The notes: generated by a model from the letters alone, not told the origin. DNA of 64,000 nucleotides from Epiperipatus broadwayi (GCA_028023455.1 JAQFVV010000072.1:1448501-1512500); one strand, 5' to 3'. Positions 21,924-34,412 are shown, counted from the stretch's first letter. A program made the numbers and translations.

Positions 21924-22120
21924 TTAATAACAGTAATGTGCTAGTATAAGAAATAGTGATCATGTAATATTTGTACTTACAAAATATATATATATTTTTA
22001 AAAGATAAATAATTTTTAAATCTTCTTTCTCATATTCCATATTTTTTATAAGTGTTGCTTTTTGTAGATTTATAAATCACCATGCTCCACAAAATATATT
22101 TGTATTTGTCTGTTACAATA

Positions 22121-23340
22121 TATGGGAGGTTATCCAAAAATAACCAGACTTACTCTCTAGTGAGTGGTCCATTGTAGTACATCCTTCCTGTTAGATCCCT
22201 GTTATGGGGACCTTGTTGCATTAGCCTGATGAATGGCATCGTTGTGCAAAATTGTGCTACCATATAACAATTTTTTTTTGCTAAATGCATCTAAATTATT
22301 AATCAATTTTTATGATGGCTGAAAAGTTAAAATAACATGTTTTCTGTTACAAAAAATGGTGGCGGAAATGGTTAAAATACTTGAAACATATTATAAGCAA
22401 GCTGTAGAGAGAACACAAGTTTATAAATTGTTTTCCTGCTTCAGTAAAGGTGAATTGCCAATTGCAGGCAAACATCATTCAGGGTGGCTCTTGACTCCCA
22501 AATAAATGAAAAGATGTTCATGAACTGATTTTGAAATACTGTTGCAGAGCAATTGATATGTTGATTTTCTGGTGTATTGTGGCATGTATGCTAATGGGTT
22601 ATGGGTAACAAAATTGCAAGTGAAAAGTATTGCAGCAAAATTTGTGCACCACATGCTCACAGCTGAAGAAAAACAGTCACAAGTTAATGCATGTCAAAAA
22701 TTGAAGGAACATTTGAAAATTAACTTTGATCTTTTTTCAAAGATGATTCTGGTGATGGAAGCTGGTGTTATGCCTATAACACAGAGATGAAGCAACAATC
22801 AAGTGAATGGAAAACTTTGAATTCACCATATTCCAAAAAAGCATGGTAAATGAAGGTCAATGTCAAGATGATGCTGATTTCTTTTTTTGATGCAAATGGT
22901 ACTTATTCATAGTCAAACTGTTCTGGTATTTTACTTACAAGTTCTGAAACATTTGCATGATGTGGTGAGATGGAAATGTCATGAATTATGGCAAAGTAGT
23001 GAGTGATGGATTCACCATGACAATGCATCAACACATAAAGCCCTGAGTGTGAATTTTTCAACTAAAAATAGCACGTACCAGTTTATCCATCTGCCATATT
23101 TAACCCAATCTCACTTCTTATCACTTCTTTTTATTTCTCAGAATGAAAAAAACACCTCAAAGTAAAATATTTTACAGACTTGGAAGAGGTGAAGATAAAA
23201 ATGATAGATGCATTACAAGGCATCACTTTGCAAAAGTTTCAGGATGGCTTTGGAAAGTGGAAAACACATTTAGTCATAACTCAGCTAAGATGTAACCAAG
23301 GAAACAACTAATTAAAACCTGGATAGATAAACTGAAACTA
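22121..23340 (+). pseudogene. mariner-type transposase, degraded
   Basis: Translated fragments follow mariner order: ERTQVYKLFSCFSKGE near 22410, matching SRTQVFEWF-x-RF-x-xG; then TAEEKQSQVNACQKL near 22660, matching TxEQKxxRVxxCQEL. WIHHDNASTHKALSV near 23010 is the IHHDNAPAHxAL block with a catalytic aspartate. Then come LPYLTQSHF and LFISQNEK, corresponding to the YSPDLAPCDFFLFPxLK segment. Several stops and frameshifts make it inactive. Inverted termini were not clearly found. The intact reading frames near 22475-22790 are pieces or shadows of this gene. Confidence 0.75.
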
Positions 23341-23496
23341 CTTAATCCAGAATCAATACTTGTATTTGTATTTGCTCATCAGTAATCTTTAGATTGTTAT
23401 TTCAATAGGTAAACTGAAATTAGTTCTTTTAGAAAAGAGTACTTGTATCAGCTAATCAGTAATACTTAGATTGTTTTTCCAATCTTTCTGGTCATT

Positions 23497-24190
23497 TTAT
23501 TTTTCCACATTAAATAGAACCATGTTATCTTGACATGAGGAAGATTGATGACCACTATCCACTTCTATTATAATATCACTGAGAAGTAAGAAGAATTTTA
23601 ATATGATGTGACCCACTTGATTGTTTTTTACTCCCCAAATTAAAATCGACTCTTTGTTTTTTTTTCTGACTTCAGTATCTTGATATTTTTGAGAAATTTT
23701 TTTTTTAGTTATTAAGTAACATGCTTTAAAAAACATGGCTTCTATGTTTCTGATTGCAGTTTTCATTTGGTCATCTAAAATTTGCAGCTTATGTCTTGGT
23801 TGACTGCTATAATAATACATTTAGTAGCCATTTCTTTATTTTCACTGCTAATTCTCTTTGATGTAGGGAGTTCAATTTCTTCCAGAAAGTATTGTGAATA
23901 ATTAAGAATGGTTTGAGGGTCTCAGAATCTTATATATACTTTAAAACTGCTTCATAAGACCATTTTTTCCTAATTTCATTATTACATACGAAACAAAGGT
24001 TAAGGAGTAGTTGTTCTTGTAGATCAGATAGACCTCTGACATACCCATCAGAAATTATTTTGTAAAGTAACCAGCAGAAAATCACCATTAACATGTATAA
24101 TGGTCAGATTATGGTGCACTATGTTAACATTCCATAATTTTCTGTCCCTTGAATTATATCTTCTTTTTTTAGACATGATCCAATAGGGAA
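23497..24190 (-). pseudogene. Unidentified degraded coding-like region
   Basis: On the minus strand a 107-codon frame (23820-23497) follows an upstream stretch with short open pieces. The upstream stretch starts near 24170 with MSKKRRYNSRDRK and includes NLCFVCNEIRKKW. MSKKR-type starts and a nearby C-x2-C occur in hAT/ZBED-like transposases, so an old hAT-like source is possible. I could not match enough blocks to claim it. Confidence 0.25.
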
Positions 24191-25185
24191 AAAATAGTCA
24201 ATTAACTTTATGAACCACCCTATGAGAATTCTTCTAGAAATTGGGATTAACAAAGATAATCTGGTCTGTTCACTTACTGTTTCCCCTTAGCCAAAAAAAA
24301 CTTCATGAAGTGGTTTCTTGAATTATTAAGCATTAAATTCAAGTATATTAGTCTGATCAATGAGTGCTGCCCCTTTAGAAATTACTGGAAATACTAGACT
24401 ACAGTTTTACTGCATGCTTATATATATGAATATCAAACTCTAAATGCCAACAGCTAACTAGTGATCATTTGAAAATCACATGACCAGAGTTCTCTTGCAT
24501 AAATTAACCAATAGACGAACAGCAATTCATAATCAAGGCAAAACTACAATTACATAATATATCCCACATATTACTTAATTTTAGTATTGTCTTAACAATA
24601 TTGCTGATATTCTATTCATTTATTTATCTAGAGGGCTATTGTGATATGATTCACTCATTTTTAATATCTCTTTTGAACATTCAAATAAGGATCTCTTAAT
24701 TGACACAAATACTGGTTTTAATAATTTATGTTAAAAAATATTTTCTGCAAACTTTCTTTTGTCAAATTGTTTCCTAAAAAATTAGCTTTTGTCAAATTTG
24801 TTTTGTAAGATGCAATGCATTTTTAATTTCTATTAAACTGACTTTTAATAATCTGTTAAGGAAATTGATTTCTTTAATGCAACTGCAGCAAGTAGTGATT
24901 CCTGTGAATAGCATTCCACATCATTGTCTGATTAATTATGTTGAACTGTTGTTTTATCTGGAACTGTGAGCTTATAGTAAACTACAAAATATTTGGACTT
25001 TTCAACTATGACTATACCAGAAAAATTTAGCATCTTCTCTGTATTGTAACTAAATTAAATTATAGGACTTCATTATATTAATAAAATAAATACATTTATT
25101 CTAGATGCTTACATACTAATAGCTTTATTATTACTATTTTTATTATATGATTAGTACACTTAAGGAAAAAATAATAGTCTTGATT
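24191..25185. other. AT-rich stretch, nothing supported
   Basis: Mixed AT-rich sequence. No coding block, RNA box or paired terminus recognised. Confidence 0.4.
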
Positions 25186-25193
25186 ATCTAAAA

Positions 25194-25377
25194 CAGCAGT
25201 TCTTAACCTGTGGGTCATGACCCCTTTGAGGGTCAAACAACCCTTTCACAGGGGTCACATAACCATTAGAAAACATATTTTCAATTCATAACAGTAGCAA
25301 AATTACAGTTGGGGGCCTGCCACAACATAAGGAACTGTATTAAAGGATCATGGCATTAGGAAGGTTGAGAGCCACTG
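25194..25377. mobile_element. SPIN-type non-autonomous hAT transposon
   Basis: A 184-bp element starting CAGCAGTTCTTAACCTGTGG and ending GAAGGTTGAGAGCCACTG. Its termini are inverted repeats of the pattern CAGYRGYTCTYAACCT. It is flanked by a perfect 8-bp duplication ATCTAAAA (25186-25193 and 25378-25385), as hAT elements make. Interior blocks such as TTCACAGGGGTCAC, CATAACAGTAGCAAAATTAC and GGAACTGTATTAAAGG match the non-autonomous SPIN elements I know from vertebrate genomes. CpG positions have decayed to TpG or CpA, so it is not brand new. It needs a transposase from elsewhere. Confidence 0.88.
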
Positions 25378-25828
25378 ATCTAAAACATATCCTACATTAT
25401 TTTAAAACCTATGGAGAACTGACTCTGGGAGAATTAGTGTACATTTTCTTTGCTGATTTCTTCTGATGAATTGATTCCGCTGGCATTTTATACTCTTATC
25501 ATAAATCCTAAGAGAACTAAAGATCAGATTCAAGAATTAATTGCCTCTAGTATCATAATACAATCCAAGAATCTTGAGCTCCAACCTACCATTCTACAAC
25601 TCCAGTAAACCATGAAAGATAATAATCACTGGAAAACTGCTTTTTTACCATCACATATGACTGATTTCTATACTAATAACATTTTATCCTTTGGATCCAA
25701 ATATCTGAAATAATATTATTTTCTTGATACAAACTACCTTTTGAATAGAAAATGTTCTTAATCTGTTATTTTAAAAATATGGTTCAAATCAAGAATATAA
25801 TTACATTTTTTTTTTAACATAAACACTA

Positions 25829-26059
25829 GCTGGGCATGGCTGCTTGATGGCATTCTCTATGTGCAAAAACACATAAAAATGTCGTTTACATGGCCATACT
25901 TACAAATAAAATGTAATAAAAATATGTTTTAAAAATAAATCCAATTCATATTAGAAAAAAAATTTAAAGGCATATAATAGAAAAAAAATTCATGGCCCAG
26001 TAACATTGCATTTGATTGTTTTTGCATAGCAACAATGCCAGCAAGCGGCCATGCCCAGC
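25829..26059. mobile_element. Small TA-flanked MITE
   Basis: A 231-bp element with about 19-bp inverted ends: GCTGGGCATGGCTGCTTG at left, and CAAGCGGCCATGCCCAGC at right. It is flanked by TA on both sides (25827-25828, 26060-26061). The interior is AT-rich and non-coding. The end sequence differs from the 1499/34413 family, so this is a separate Tc1/mariner-like family. Confidence 0.8.
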
Positions 26060-26061
26060 TA

Positions 26062-27591
26062 TTAAACAAGTACCGTCAATTTTATCTGCATTATATAAAT
26101 ATTATTAATTAAATAAATAGTTTTTTTTTTAATTAGCCCATTAATTTCAATTTGTAACAATTAAAATTTGCAATCTCCTTTTCTTAACAAATCTTGTTTT
26201 ATTTTATGAAACAAATTTCCCACATCCAAACAAGTTGACCATATTCTATGGCCATTTTCAAGAAGAATTTCCAATTAATCATTTATACAGTTACTTTTTC
26301 TTTATTTTACCATCATTTACGATTGAACTCTAGAATAATAACAGCTTGTCTTCTGGATCTAACCATCTAGCAGTCATAGCTATATAAAGGAATAATTGAA
26401 TACAGGCTTTGAAAATGAGTATAGAATATAATAAAAACATACCGGTGTGATGGTAAAATAATATATATATATATATAGGTAAATTTAATTAATAGAACAA
26501 ACAAAATTTGTTTAAAAAAAAGTTTGAAGACTAATTAATTTTTATATATTCAATCATTACTTTCCTAAAGTTAGTTAAGCATAAATCCGTACTTGTCTAA
26601 TTAATAGTAGAAAACATAGCATGAATAAAGACTCCAAGATAATCTTAATTGATTAGACAATGTCAACATGTTAACCATGAAATAAAAACACAATTTTAAA
26701 TTATGAAATATTCACACACACAAAACAGCTTTAATATGAGATAACTTTATATTTCAAATAATATTTTGGGTTTAATGTTTTCAAAATCCCTCGTTCTTAA
26801 TTTTTTTTATTCACAGTAAATGCAGATCTCAAAAAGTAAAGGTAAACAATGACTATGGGCACAGAATCCATAATTTACTTTTACCTGAAGAAAACTTCTG
26901 CATTTCCATCGAACGACAAAAAATAAAGAACTTAAAAGTATTATTGGAAGCCAAAGCTGATTTGGTCTGATCATGTAATTAATTTGACTCAGAAAACAAA
27001 CAATGATAAATTAAGGGGAGGGTGATCGAAAGAAAACCGGAAACCATTAAAATACGACATATGTAAAGAAAAACTAAAAACATACTGTAAGAATTTGGAA
27101 TAATTATAATCTTATAATAATAGTAATAATTACAATCTTATATCTATAGAAATCTTTATTAAAAAAATCATATATACATTTTTTGTCAATAATTCAAATA
27201 TTCTAATCAAGATAATAAAAAAATATTTTAAATAAAAGCTAATAATGTTTTATATATTTTTAAAAACTTATTCTCAAGTATTAAAAAATAGTTTTAAAAA
27301 ACTGAAATCTTTTACTCTTCGCTGAAGGGAGAAAAAAAATCCTTTGAAAGCAAAAGGAAGTTAAGTCATGACAGAAGGTTAATGATAAAGTTTATTCAAT
27401 AGCAGACAAGCAGTGACACCATCCGGCCATTATTATTACAATGTAAAGCTTGCAGTAAAGTATGTAAATAATATTTTAATGTAAAGCTACAACTTTGAAA
27501 AAGACGTGTCGTTCTAAAGTCTGTTAAAAATATCCCTGAACCCAGATGCTTTTAAAAGTTTTAACATCATCTTTATCAATAATGAACCTAC
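26062..27591. other. Presumed intron or flank of the FARP-like gene
   Basis: AT-rich sequence on the downstream side of the minus-strand exon. I looked for further DH-domain exons and found no convincing one. A minus-strand patch ending in CTTCAG|GTAAAAG near 26900 has a good donor, but its translation does not match the domain. Confidence 0.35.
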
Positions 27592-27681
27592 CACAGAAAT
27601 CACTTCCAGATCCTTCTTATATGTTCTCTCAGTCATCAAGATCTCCTTAACGATGAAAAAAGCCTTGTCAGTAGGATAACG
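27592..27681 (-). CDS. Internal exon of a FARP1/2-like RhoGEF (start of the DH domain)
   Basis: A 90-nt exon, 30 codons, on the minus strand. Upstream of it is TTTTTCTTTAG with a CTAAT branch-point-like sequence about 20 bases further; downstream is the donor GTAGGT. The translation begins RYPTDKAFFIVKEI and continues LMTERTYKKDLEVISV. This is the first conserved region of Dbl-homology domains (the xxELLxTERTYVxDL block). The TDKAxxIAKEI run with ERTYKKDLEVI is closest, from memory, to FARP1/FARP2, FERM-domain exchange factors acting on Rac or Rho GTPases. Another RhoGEF is possible. FERM exons should lie at higher coordinates and the rest of DH and PH domains at lower ones; none was found in this window, implying long, repeat-filled introns. 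Confidence 0.72.
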
Positions 27682-28515
27682 CTAAAGAAAAAGAAAATAT
27701 TAGATGACTTAAAAACTGATAAATTTATTGAAATCTATAATAATTATTCTTAAAAAAAAAAAAGACATATATTCATTAAAATAATTGAGATCTCAGAATA
27801 AGCAAAAATAAACAAATTAAACTATATAAAATATTTATAATTAATAAACTTGATAATTGAAAAAAAAAAAATTTCGTTAAGGATAATGATTAAATATTAA
27901 TTTATACTTAGACCTAGAATTTGAATTCGGGGTAAGTGAAATTCTTTTCAACAAACTTAGGATCTTCCTTTCAAATAGTTGATCCATAGGAAAGATAGAT
28001 AATCATTCAGCATTAGTTGGTAAATGAATATCCAGATATCTTCAATTAAAAAGTTAAAGATGAAAAATCATTAGACCCTCACTATGGACCAATTAGCGCA
28101 CCTGGTGTGAGTTGTCCTCTCTTTTATATGCGGGACAGTTTGTGAAAATTTTATTTTGCAATGGACTATTTTTTTTTTTTTTTTTACCAATTTGATAACA
28201 ATGACCTTTGCCAATACTTTTTCTAATAAAAGAATAAATTGATTTTTGATTATAGGACAAATTATACATTTTTATCTCATTTGTCTTGCTAGCGTGTTAC
28301 TAAGCTATCATCACTTTTATCAAGAGAATGAGAGCACTTGCCCAAACGAGGGATGCACCCATTCACTGACCATTCATGAAAAATATAAATAAAGTGACAC
28401 AGAAAACCCCTCAGTTCACATTTAGTTAACAATATGTATATTAGATATACTTTAAACTGCCATTTCATTCTACTACACATTAATTAACAACAACAGCAAC
28501 AACAAAAAAAACAAA
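27682..28515. other. Presumed intron, upstream side of the exon
   Basis: AT-rich. A minus-strand open frame at 28289-28480 has no splice or protein support. Confidence 0.35.
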
Positions 28516-28625
28516 GTCTTGCATTGGTGGTCAAGAGGTCAGCATGACTGCCTTGCACTTGCAGGCAGTTGCCCAGGTTGCGGGTTCGCGTCCCGGCCGA
28601 TGCTATGACACTTAAAAAAAAAAAA
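28516..28625 (+). mobile_element. tRNA-derived short SINE, copy 3
   Basis: Starts GTCTTGCATTGGTGGTC, carries a tRNA-like body with a good B box (GGGTTCGCGTCCC), and ends CCGGCCGATGCTATGACAC before an A-run. The anticodon arm has a few extra bases. Target duplication not clear. Confidence 0.8.
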
Positions 28626-28715
28626 CAAGATATATTAATCAGGATTATTAAGATATATACTTGTGAAACTTTTTTTAGATCTGCAGTTTATTATAAGAAA
28701 ACGTAAAACACTTCT

Positions 28716-28815
28716 TTTCATGTGTCATAGCATCGGCTGGGAAGCGAACCCGCCAACCTGGGACAACCGCTTGCAAGGCAGCTGTGCTGACCACTCGACC
28801 ACTAATGCTTGACTG
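28716..28815 (-). mobile_element. tRNA-derived short SINE, copy 4
   Basis: Opposite orientation to copy 3 and about 90 bases away, so the pair can form an inverted repeat in a transcript. On the minus strand the seven-base anticodon loop is CTTGCAA. Confidence 0.8.
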
Positions 28816-29036
28816 CTCATTTTATTTTTTATAAGCATTTACAATCTTCTTATTGTAATCCTTTATATTCACTTTTCCATTATAATAATTATAAATAATC
28901 ACCCAGACTAAAGTAATACTACATTTTACTTAAGGAGTAGAGCTATCTATTATAAATTTTTCAGTAATTAATAGCTACTATGTATTAAAACCATTGCATC
29001 TATATCTATAAAAAGTTTTTGGCTTATGGACTTTTT

Positions 29037-29117
29037 TCATACGTCAAAGCATCGGCCGGGAAGTGAACCCGGGACAATTGCTTGGAAAGCAGCTATGCTA
29101 GCCATTAGGCCACCAAT
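29037..29117 (-). mobile_element. tRNA-derived short SINE, copy 5
   Basis: Same family on the minus strand, with anticodon loop TTTCCAA (TCC, glycine) and B box GGGTTCACTTCCC. The T-run at the left is short. Confidence 0.78.
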
Positions 29118-29308
29118 GTATTCAACTGTTAGTAGTAACATGTAGATGTTAGTATTACACTAACATAGCAATTCCATTAAACGTTTTTTCAAATGTTGTT
29201 GTCTTGACCAATGATAATATTATGGAAATCAAGCCAATGATCATTAGAATCATGAGTACTGAATTTAAAATGTTTCAATATATATGCTGATTCAGAGGTT
29301 ATATATAT

Positions 29309-29421
29309 ATTGGGGACGAAGCGTCCATGTATTAAACGGAATGCGTGCTTCCATAGAAAAATTCATTAAAACTTTCAAAAGCTTTAATTAAAATTCAATT
29401 TAAAAAATTCACCTTCACTTT
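29309..29421 (+). repeat. Dispersed repeat beside (TA)n, copy 1
   Basis: Starts directly after a (TA)n tract with GGGGACGAAGCGTCCATG. It includes ACTTTCAAAAGCTTTAAT and is highly similar to 41104-41215. The nature is unknown; starting at a microsatellite is a habit of some small mobile repeats. Confidence 0.65.
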
Positions 29422-30843
29422 TTTTTCAATTATTTTTTGAATAGAATACCAACAATCTAATTGTTTGTATATACATAGGGAATGAACTCGATTAACTCAT
29501 TCTCACATTTTTGTTGATTATAAGTTCAAACAATGCTAAGATCTAATGTACAGTTAAAAGTTTTAAGAATGTTAAAAGAAATGTGAAGATAAAAATATAT
29601 TGATAACATATTATCTATATTTAAACTAATCATGGTCTGATAGACACACACATAAAAGAGTTTCAGATTTTTCTAGATGTATGTAGTATACATTAGCTAT
29701 TACAATGTAAACATTACAAGCATAAAGCTAAACTAGTCAATATATAATTAAAATTACCCCAAATCCAAAATTCAACCAGACCAGCAAAAATTAATATTAA
29801 AACACAACCGAAGGTTTCACTGCTACAAGCAGACTTCTCAAGTGTAAAAAACTATAAAAACTACACAATATATATAATATTAAAGATTACCCACAAATCC
29901 ATTCACTTCCCATCCTCCTTTAATATTAAAAAAAACTCTTAAATAAGTTAATTGCTTCAGAATAATAAATTTTCAATAATAAAGATTCTTTAATTCTTGC
30001 TTTTGATTTCATTTCTCTCAAAGAAGACAACCTTAGCTCCATCAAAATTAATAGTGTGACCTGTATCTTTGTTGCAGCAAGTAAAATAAAAACATTATAA
30101 AAAAAGATTATGTACTGTGCTTCCGTTCTTAAAAAAATCACATTTTGTCACTGATATATATATATATTAACAATGATTATAGCAATAACTTAGTTATGTG
30201 CATGTATATATGTAAATGATTACATGGTTTTTTTTGGAAGGGGGAGGCCCTAAAAAGTCAAATACTTAATACCTCTTTTGCTATCATCAAAGAGGCAACA
30301 GGTGATTGATTTCCAAGCACAATGAACACCCACTAATAAAATACATTTTATATAAATTCAAACTGATTAAATGGGCAACGGTGTGCCCCTCCATGTTCTT
30401 TTAATCAATCAGCAGACATGTGACTGATTACCTACTCTAAAATATAGCTCTCTCTGTAGATATACAATATCACAAATACTTTTTTAAAAATATATTTTTG
30501 TTATGTATAGGTGTAAGAATATTCCAGTATGTTTTATTTTGTTTGTATATATAAATGAAAAATTTACACCTATAATTTGGAAGTATTTCCATATTATTAA
30601 AATTTGTTTGATTATAAATTCTTGGGAAAAAAAAAGAATTTCAAATGGAAACAAATGATTAATGTTCTAATTTGTGAAGAGAATTATAAAAAAAATGTTC
30701 TAAACAAAATGTTTCATAATTCAACCTCAACTTTTATACATAATTCATTTCTACATTAACATCTATCATAAAATAATCTACAGACGAATATATAAAATAT
30801 TGCAAGACTAAAAAAATAACTGACATTACATTTTAGATTTTAA
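29422..30843. other. AT-rich stretch, nothing supported
   Basis: Several (TA)n tracts. A 71-codon minus-strand frame at 29926-30141 has no recognisable content. Confidence 0.4.
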
Positions 30844-30845
30844 TA

Positions 30846-31115
30846 TATAGGGTATATGAGCACAGACTTTCACACGGACCACCACTCTCCACACTATCTC
30901 ATAACACTAATACACTTGAACACATATATGTTGAAAAGATAAATAATTACCAATATACGTATTTCATGCTAAACCAACAATCATCAGTTGGTTCAGATTA
31001 CCATCTCTACACATATAAGCTATAAGTGCTCAGATATATATTAAGATATCCAAATCTCATACTTTAATGGACAGGCTTCAATCTACTCCACACTCCAACT
31101 CTCCAACCGTCCATC
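30846..31115 (-). repeat. Palindromic repeat family FB2, copy 2 (degraded arms)
   Basis: Matches copies 1 and 3 across the centre (CCAATATACGTATTTCATGC) and along CTTTAATGGACAGGCTTCAA. The outer arms are decayed and the tRNA-like boxes are no longer clear. Confidence 0.7.
30944..31000 (-). ncRNA. Hammerhead ribozyme motif, FB2 copy 2
   Basis: On the minus strand: ACCAA, CTGATGA (30987-30981), helix II TGTTG/TAGCA (weak, with G-U pairs), GAAA (30965-30962), then TACGTATA ending in the AUA cleavage triplet, then TTGGT. Helix I pairs ACCAA with TTGGT (five pairs), and beyond an internal loop TAAT with ATTA. In copy 1 the distal pair is ATGAT/ATCAT, so both strands changed together. The core residues are all present. 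Confidence 0.82.
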
Positions 31116-32795
31116 CAATTGAAAATCTGATGATGGAATGCTCAAAGGCCACCCTGAGGCCGAGATTCTGACCTAAGGTCAATCCGACCCCTCATTTTAA
31201 GTAGATTAAATGATAATATATAAATGTTAATAATGAATTGCACACTGGAGTTAATTCTAATGAATTTTACAGACATAGCAACTGATATTAAAAATAAAAA
31301 TTAAAGATAAATTTTTATTCACATATATGTGTATTAAAAAGTTAAAGGAAAAACATGCATTGGTTGCAAGTAATCTGATGAATAGATTGCCATTGATACA
31401 ATTTCTAAATATGATTACCCCATACTTTTATTTGTGAAAGTTGAAGACGTTATATATTTTTAAAACTTTTTACTGCATTTATATGAATAAAAGCAATTCT
31501 TTATTTTATATATTTATTTATTTTCTATCTTTAGTTCTATATACTTTCAAAAATTATAAATGAAAAAAATTTAGATACAATTTAATGCTCAAAATGGCAG
31601 TATTATAAAGAATACTGAATCCCATATAAAATAAAAAAATTAACTTTTTGACAAAAATTTTATGACTAAAATTGTTTATAAACTTAAAAAAAAGGTATTA
31701 TTATCAAAAATACATATGTATATATGTACACACAGTTTTAATTAGATAAGAAATTGGAAAGTGGGTGAAAATAAAATAAGTTTAAGACAGCAACATACAA
31801 ATAAATAAAAAATAACTATAAGCTGATAAAAAATGCAATATTTTATAATGTTTTGTGTTTTTTTTTATTTAAAAAAAAAACAGTGTTCACTTTTCAAAAG
31901 TAGACATACAATTTTTTGAAATTCTGGAGATAATTATAAGTATATGACTTTTTAAAATATATAAAATTTGCTTTTAAAATAACTTTTTTCTCTTAATATA
32001 AAAAAATTAATCTTTGTTTAAAAAATTTCATTTACTACTATTAGCTTATAAGAAAAAAATGACTCTAATGATTTATAAACCTGAAAAGATTTTTTAAATT
32101 AATGGTGAATAATTGAAAGTAGCACGAGAAAGTTGTTAAAATAAGAAAAATAATCATTTTAATAATGAACGATGTCGTAATATAATTTGTAGCAGTTTTT
32201 TTCATGACAAATATATTTTATTGCATTATACTTCCAAACTTAATAATATTTGTCTTAATAAATTTCTTTATTAATGGCTTAGTAATACTTTTGTTTGAGT
32301 TGGTATAACACACACACACACACACAAAACAAAATTTCTACAAAATGTTTTTTATTGAAACTCCATAGAATATATTCATATGAATGTTTTCACAAGTTGC
32401 AGACATAAAAAACATATCTTACAGATTCATCATGTAAGATTTTAATTTAAAAATTCCAACATTTCGATTTGTCACACAAGAATAATTGTTCCATTATTTT
32501 AAATCAAAGTAAGTAGCAATTGATTATAATTTTAAATATATTAAAAAATATTTAAAATAAATTGATAGTCATATTTAAATAATTCATAACTTTTAAAATT
32601 GCAGCTTTGGAATATGAAACAATATCTTTTAATAAGTCCAAATGCATTGAATATTTTATAATAAAAATCATAATGCCTCGCTTCAATGTCCACCTTAATT
32701 AATAGCATGTATTTTTTTTATTAAATTCCTTATTTAAACTAAATTTCAACTGTCTAACAGTCTTACTCAGAGGCGTGAATGCATAAACTGTATTA
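31116..32795. other. AT-rich stretch, nothing supported
   Basis: Contains a (CA)n tract near 32310-32330. No coding block found. Confidence 0.4.
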
Positions 32796-33470
32796 AGTAC
32801 TTGTGATTTTTGACCCATGTGGCCACCAGAGGCGCTGGTCTATGTCAACCACAGAAATACTTAGAGTAGGAGCCCCAAATGCAGCAATGCAAATTCCAGC
32901 CATTAGGTGGCGCTGTTCACAATGCGTAAGCACAGGAATATTCCACCAGCTGATTGGCAGCAAAACTGCCTGCTTGGTGGCGCTGGTCGCAATGCATAAG
33001 CCCATTTAGCTTACATCGTCTGCTACCAGCAGATACCAAGAACCTAGGTGGCGCTGATTGCTGTAAACACATCTAGCTTATGTGTCGTCTGCTAACAGCA
33101 ACTACCAAGATTCTAGCCCACTACGTGGCACTGTTTCTCCATGGTTACACACGGAAAAACTATGCAATGATAGAGTTTATGTACATACTACTTAAAAGAT
33201 GAATGGCGTATAATATACAGGTGTGATTAATTAAGAAGCTACAACTACTTAAATATGCGTTCAAACTTAATAGTGTCACATGCTTTTTCACAGTTTTATA
33301 AATGGGTGTATTTTTAAATTATTTATTTTTAAAAATCGATCTTTTTTTTTTTAATTATTTACTCTAAAAGTGTTTTTTTTTTTTAAATTTAAAAAAAAAT
33401 GTATTTTTAAGACAATCGTTTTTTTTTTTTTTAAAAAAAAGCTAATTTTTTTTCCCTTCTTTCAAAACTA
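32796..33470 (+). repeat. Repeat with five CTCF-like motifs, copy 1
   Basis: About 675 bp, matched by an inverted copy at 37702-38380. The left 340 bases consist of diverged tandem units of about 75 bp, each with a GGTGGCGCTG-type core: TGGCCACCAGAGGCGCTGG (32820-32838), CCATTAGGTGGCGCTG (32900-32915), TTGGTGGCGCTGG (about 32974-32986), CCTAGGTGGCGCTG (33043-33056) and CCACTACGTGGCACTG (33118-33133). The right part is AT-rich with long A/T runs. Both strands happen to stay open for about 70 codons at 32793-33009, but the two copies do not preserve a protein. Confidence 0.8.
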
Positions 33471-33479
33471 GAGACATTC

Positions 33480-34410
33480 CAAAGATAAAATCTAATATAT
33501 TTAATTAATAGGGGCTTTACTAATGAATAGCTATGGTCAATTAGTGAATTGGATTGATTTAATAATGAAACAGAAATTGATATATGATGAATTATATTTA
33601 TTGACAATTTTATATATACTTGATATAACCCATTACTTAGCATTGGATAATGCACGCAGGCATTTTGTTTACTAAACAACATTACTCTAGGCCATTTAGC
33701 AAAATAAATTTGTGGCTATTATTTAATTGCGCTAATTTTATGCTATATAATAAATCACTACATTCCACTTATTAGTTATGCCCTTTCATCATCAGTTCGA
33801 GTGGCTATTATACAGCTATTATACATGTAAACAAACCAAGTCTGGAGTGAAGCTTAATAATACATCCGATTATGATAAATTTATATATTAAATATGGGCA
33901 TATAAAAAGCCTCACAGATAGATTTAGATTGAATGGGTTTTCAAGAATGCTTTTGTTCAACGACGAAGATTGCATATTATGGAGATAGAGTTGGCTATAA
34001 AGATTTTACAAATATGCTATGCACAAGTAAAATATAATAATAAAGTGGCTCTGTGGATGGATGAATAGATTTTAGGGTTTTCTTGACCAACACAAGTTTA
34101 TCCAACGACCGATTGTCATGCTGCTAAAAGGGAACCTTTATTTGGTTCATAAGAGGTGGAGGACTTACGTACTAATCTGGCCTTTAGCTCAGTCTTAGCT
34201 ACTGCACTACCCATAAGAGAGGAAGATGAGCTGGACTTACTCTAGCTCCATCTTATATATATAAAAAAAACAGCACAACAATAAAATATTGATAAATTTC
34301 ACATCCGCCAAGCCGAAGTATATTATAAATTAAATACCATACATTAAATGAACACTAGTTTATCAGCTTGATCAAAAGAGCCATTTCTTCTGTAGCATGA
34401 GAAATACATA
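33480..34410. other. Unassigned sequence
   Basis: Mostly AT-rich, with a more balanced patch at 33940-34260. No protein or RNA recognised. Confidence 0.35.
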
Positions 34411-34412
34411 TA

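Noticed and set aside
26860-26960. Next exon of the FARP-like gene (CTTCAG|GTAAAAG on the minus strand)
   Set aside because: The donor is good, but the upstream acceptor is weak and no frame resembles the DH or PH domain.
28516-29117. Cluster of functional tRNA genes
   Set aside because: Anticodon arms are altered and all copies share a non-tRNA tail with an A-run; they are SINEs.
32793-33009. About 70-codon open frames on both strands, repeated at 38166-38412
   Set aside because: They are chance openings in a GC-richer repeat; the two copies differ by non-conservative changes, and both strands being open argues against coding.
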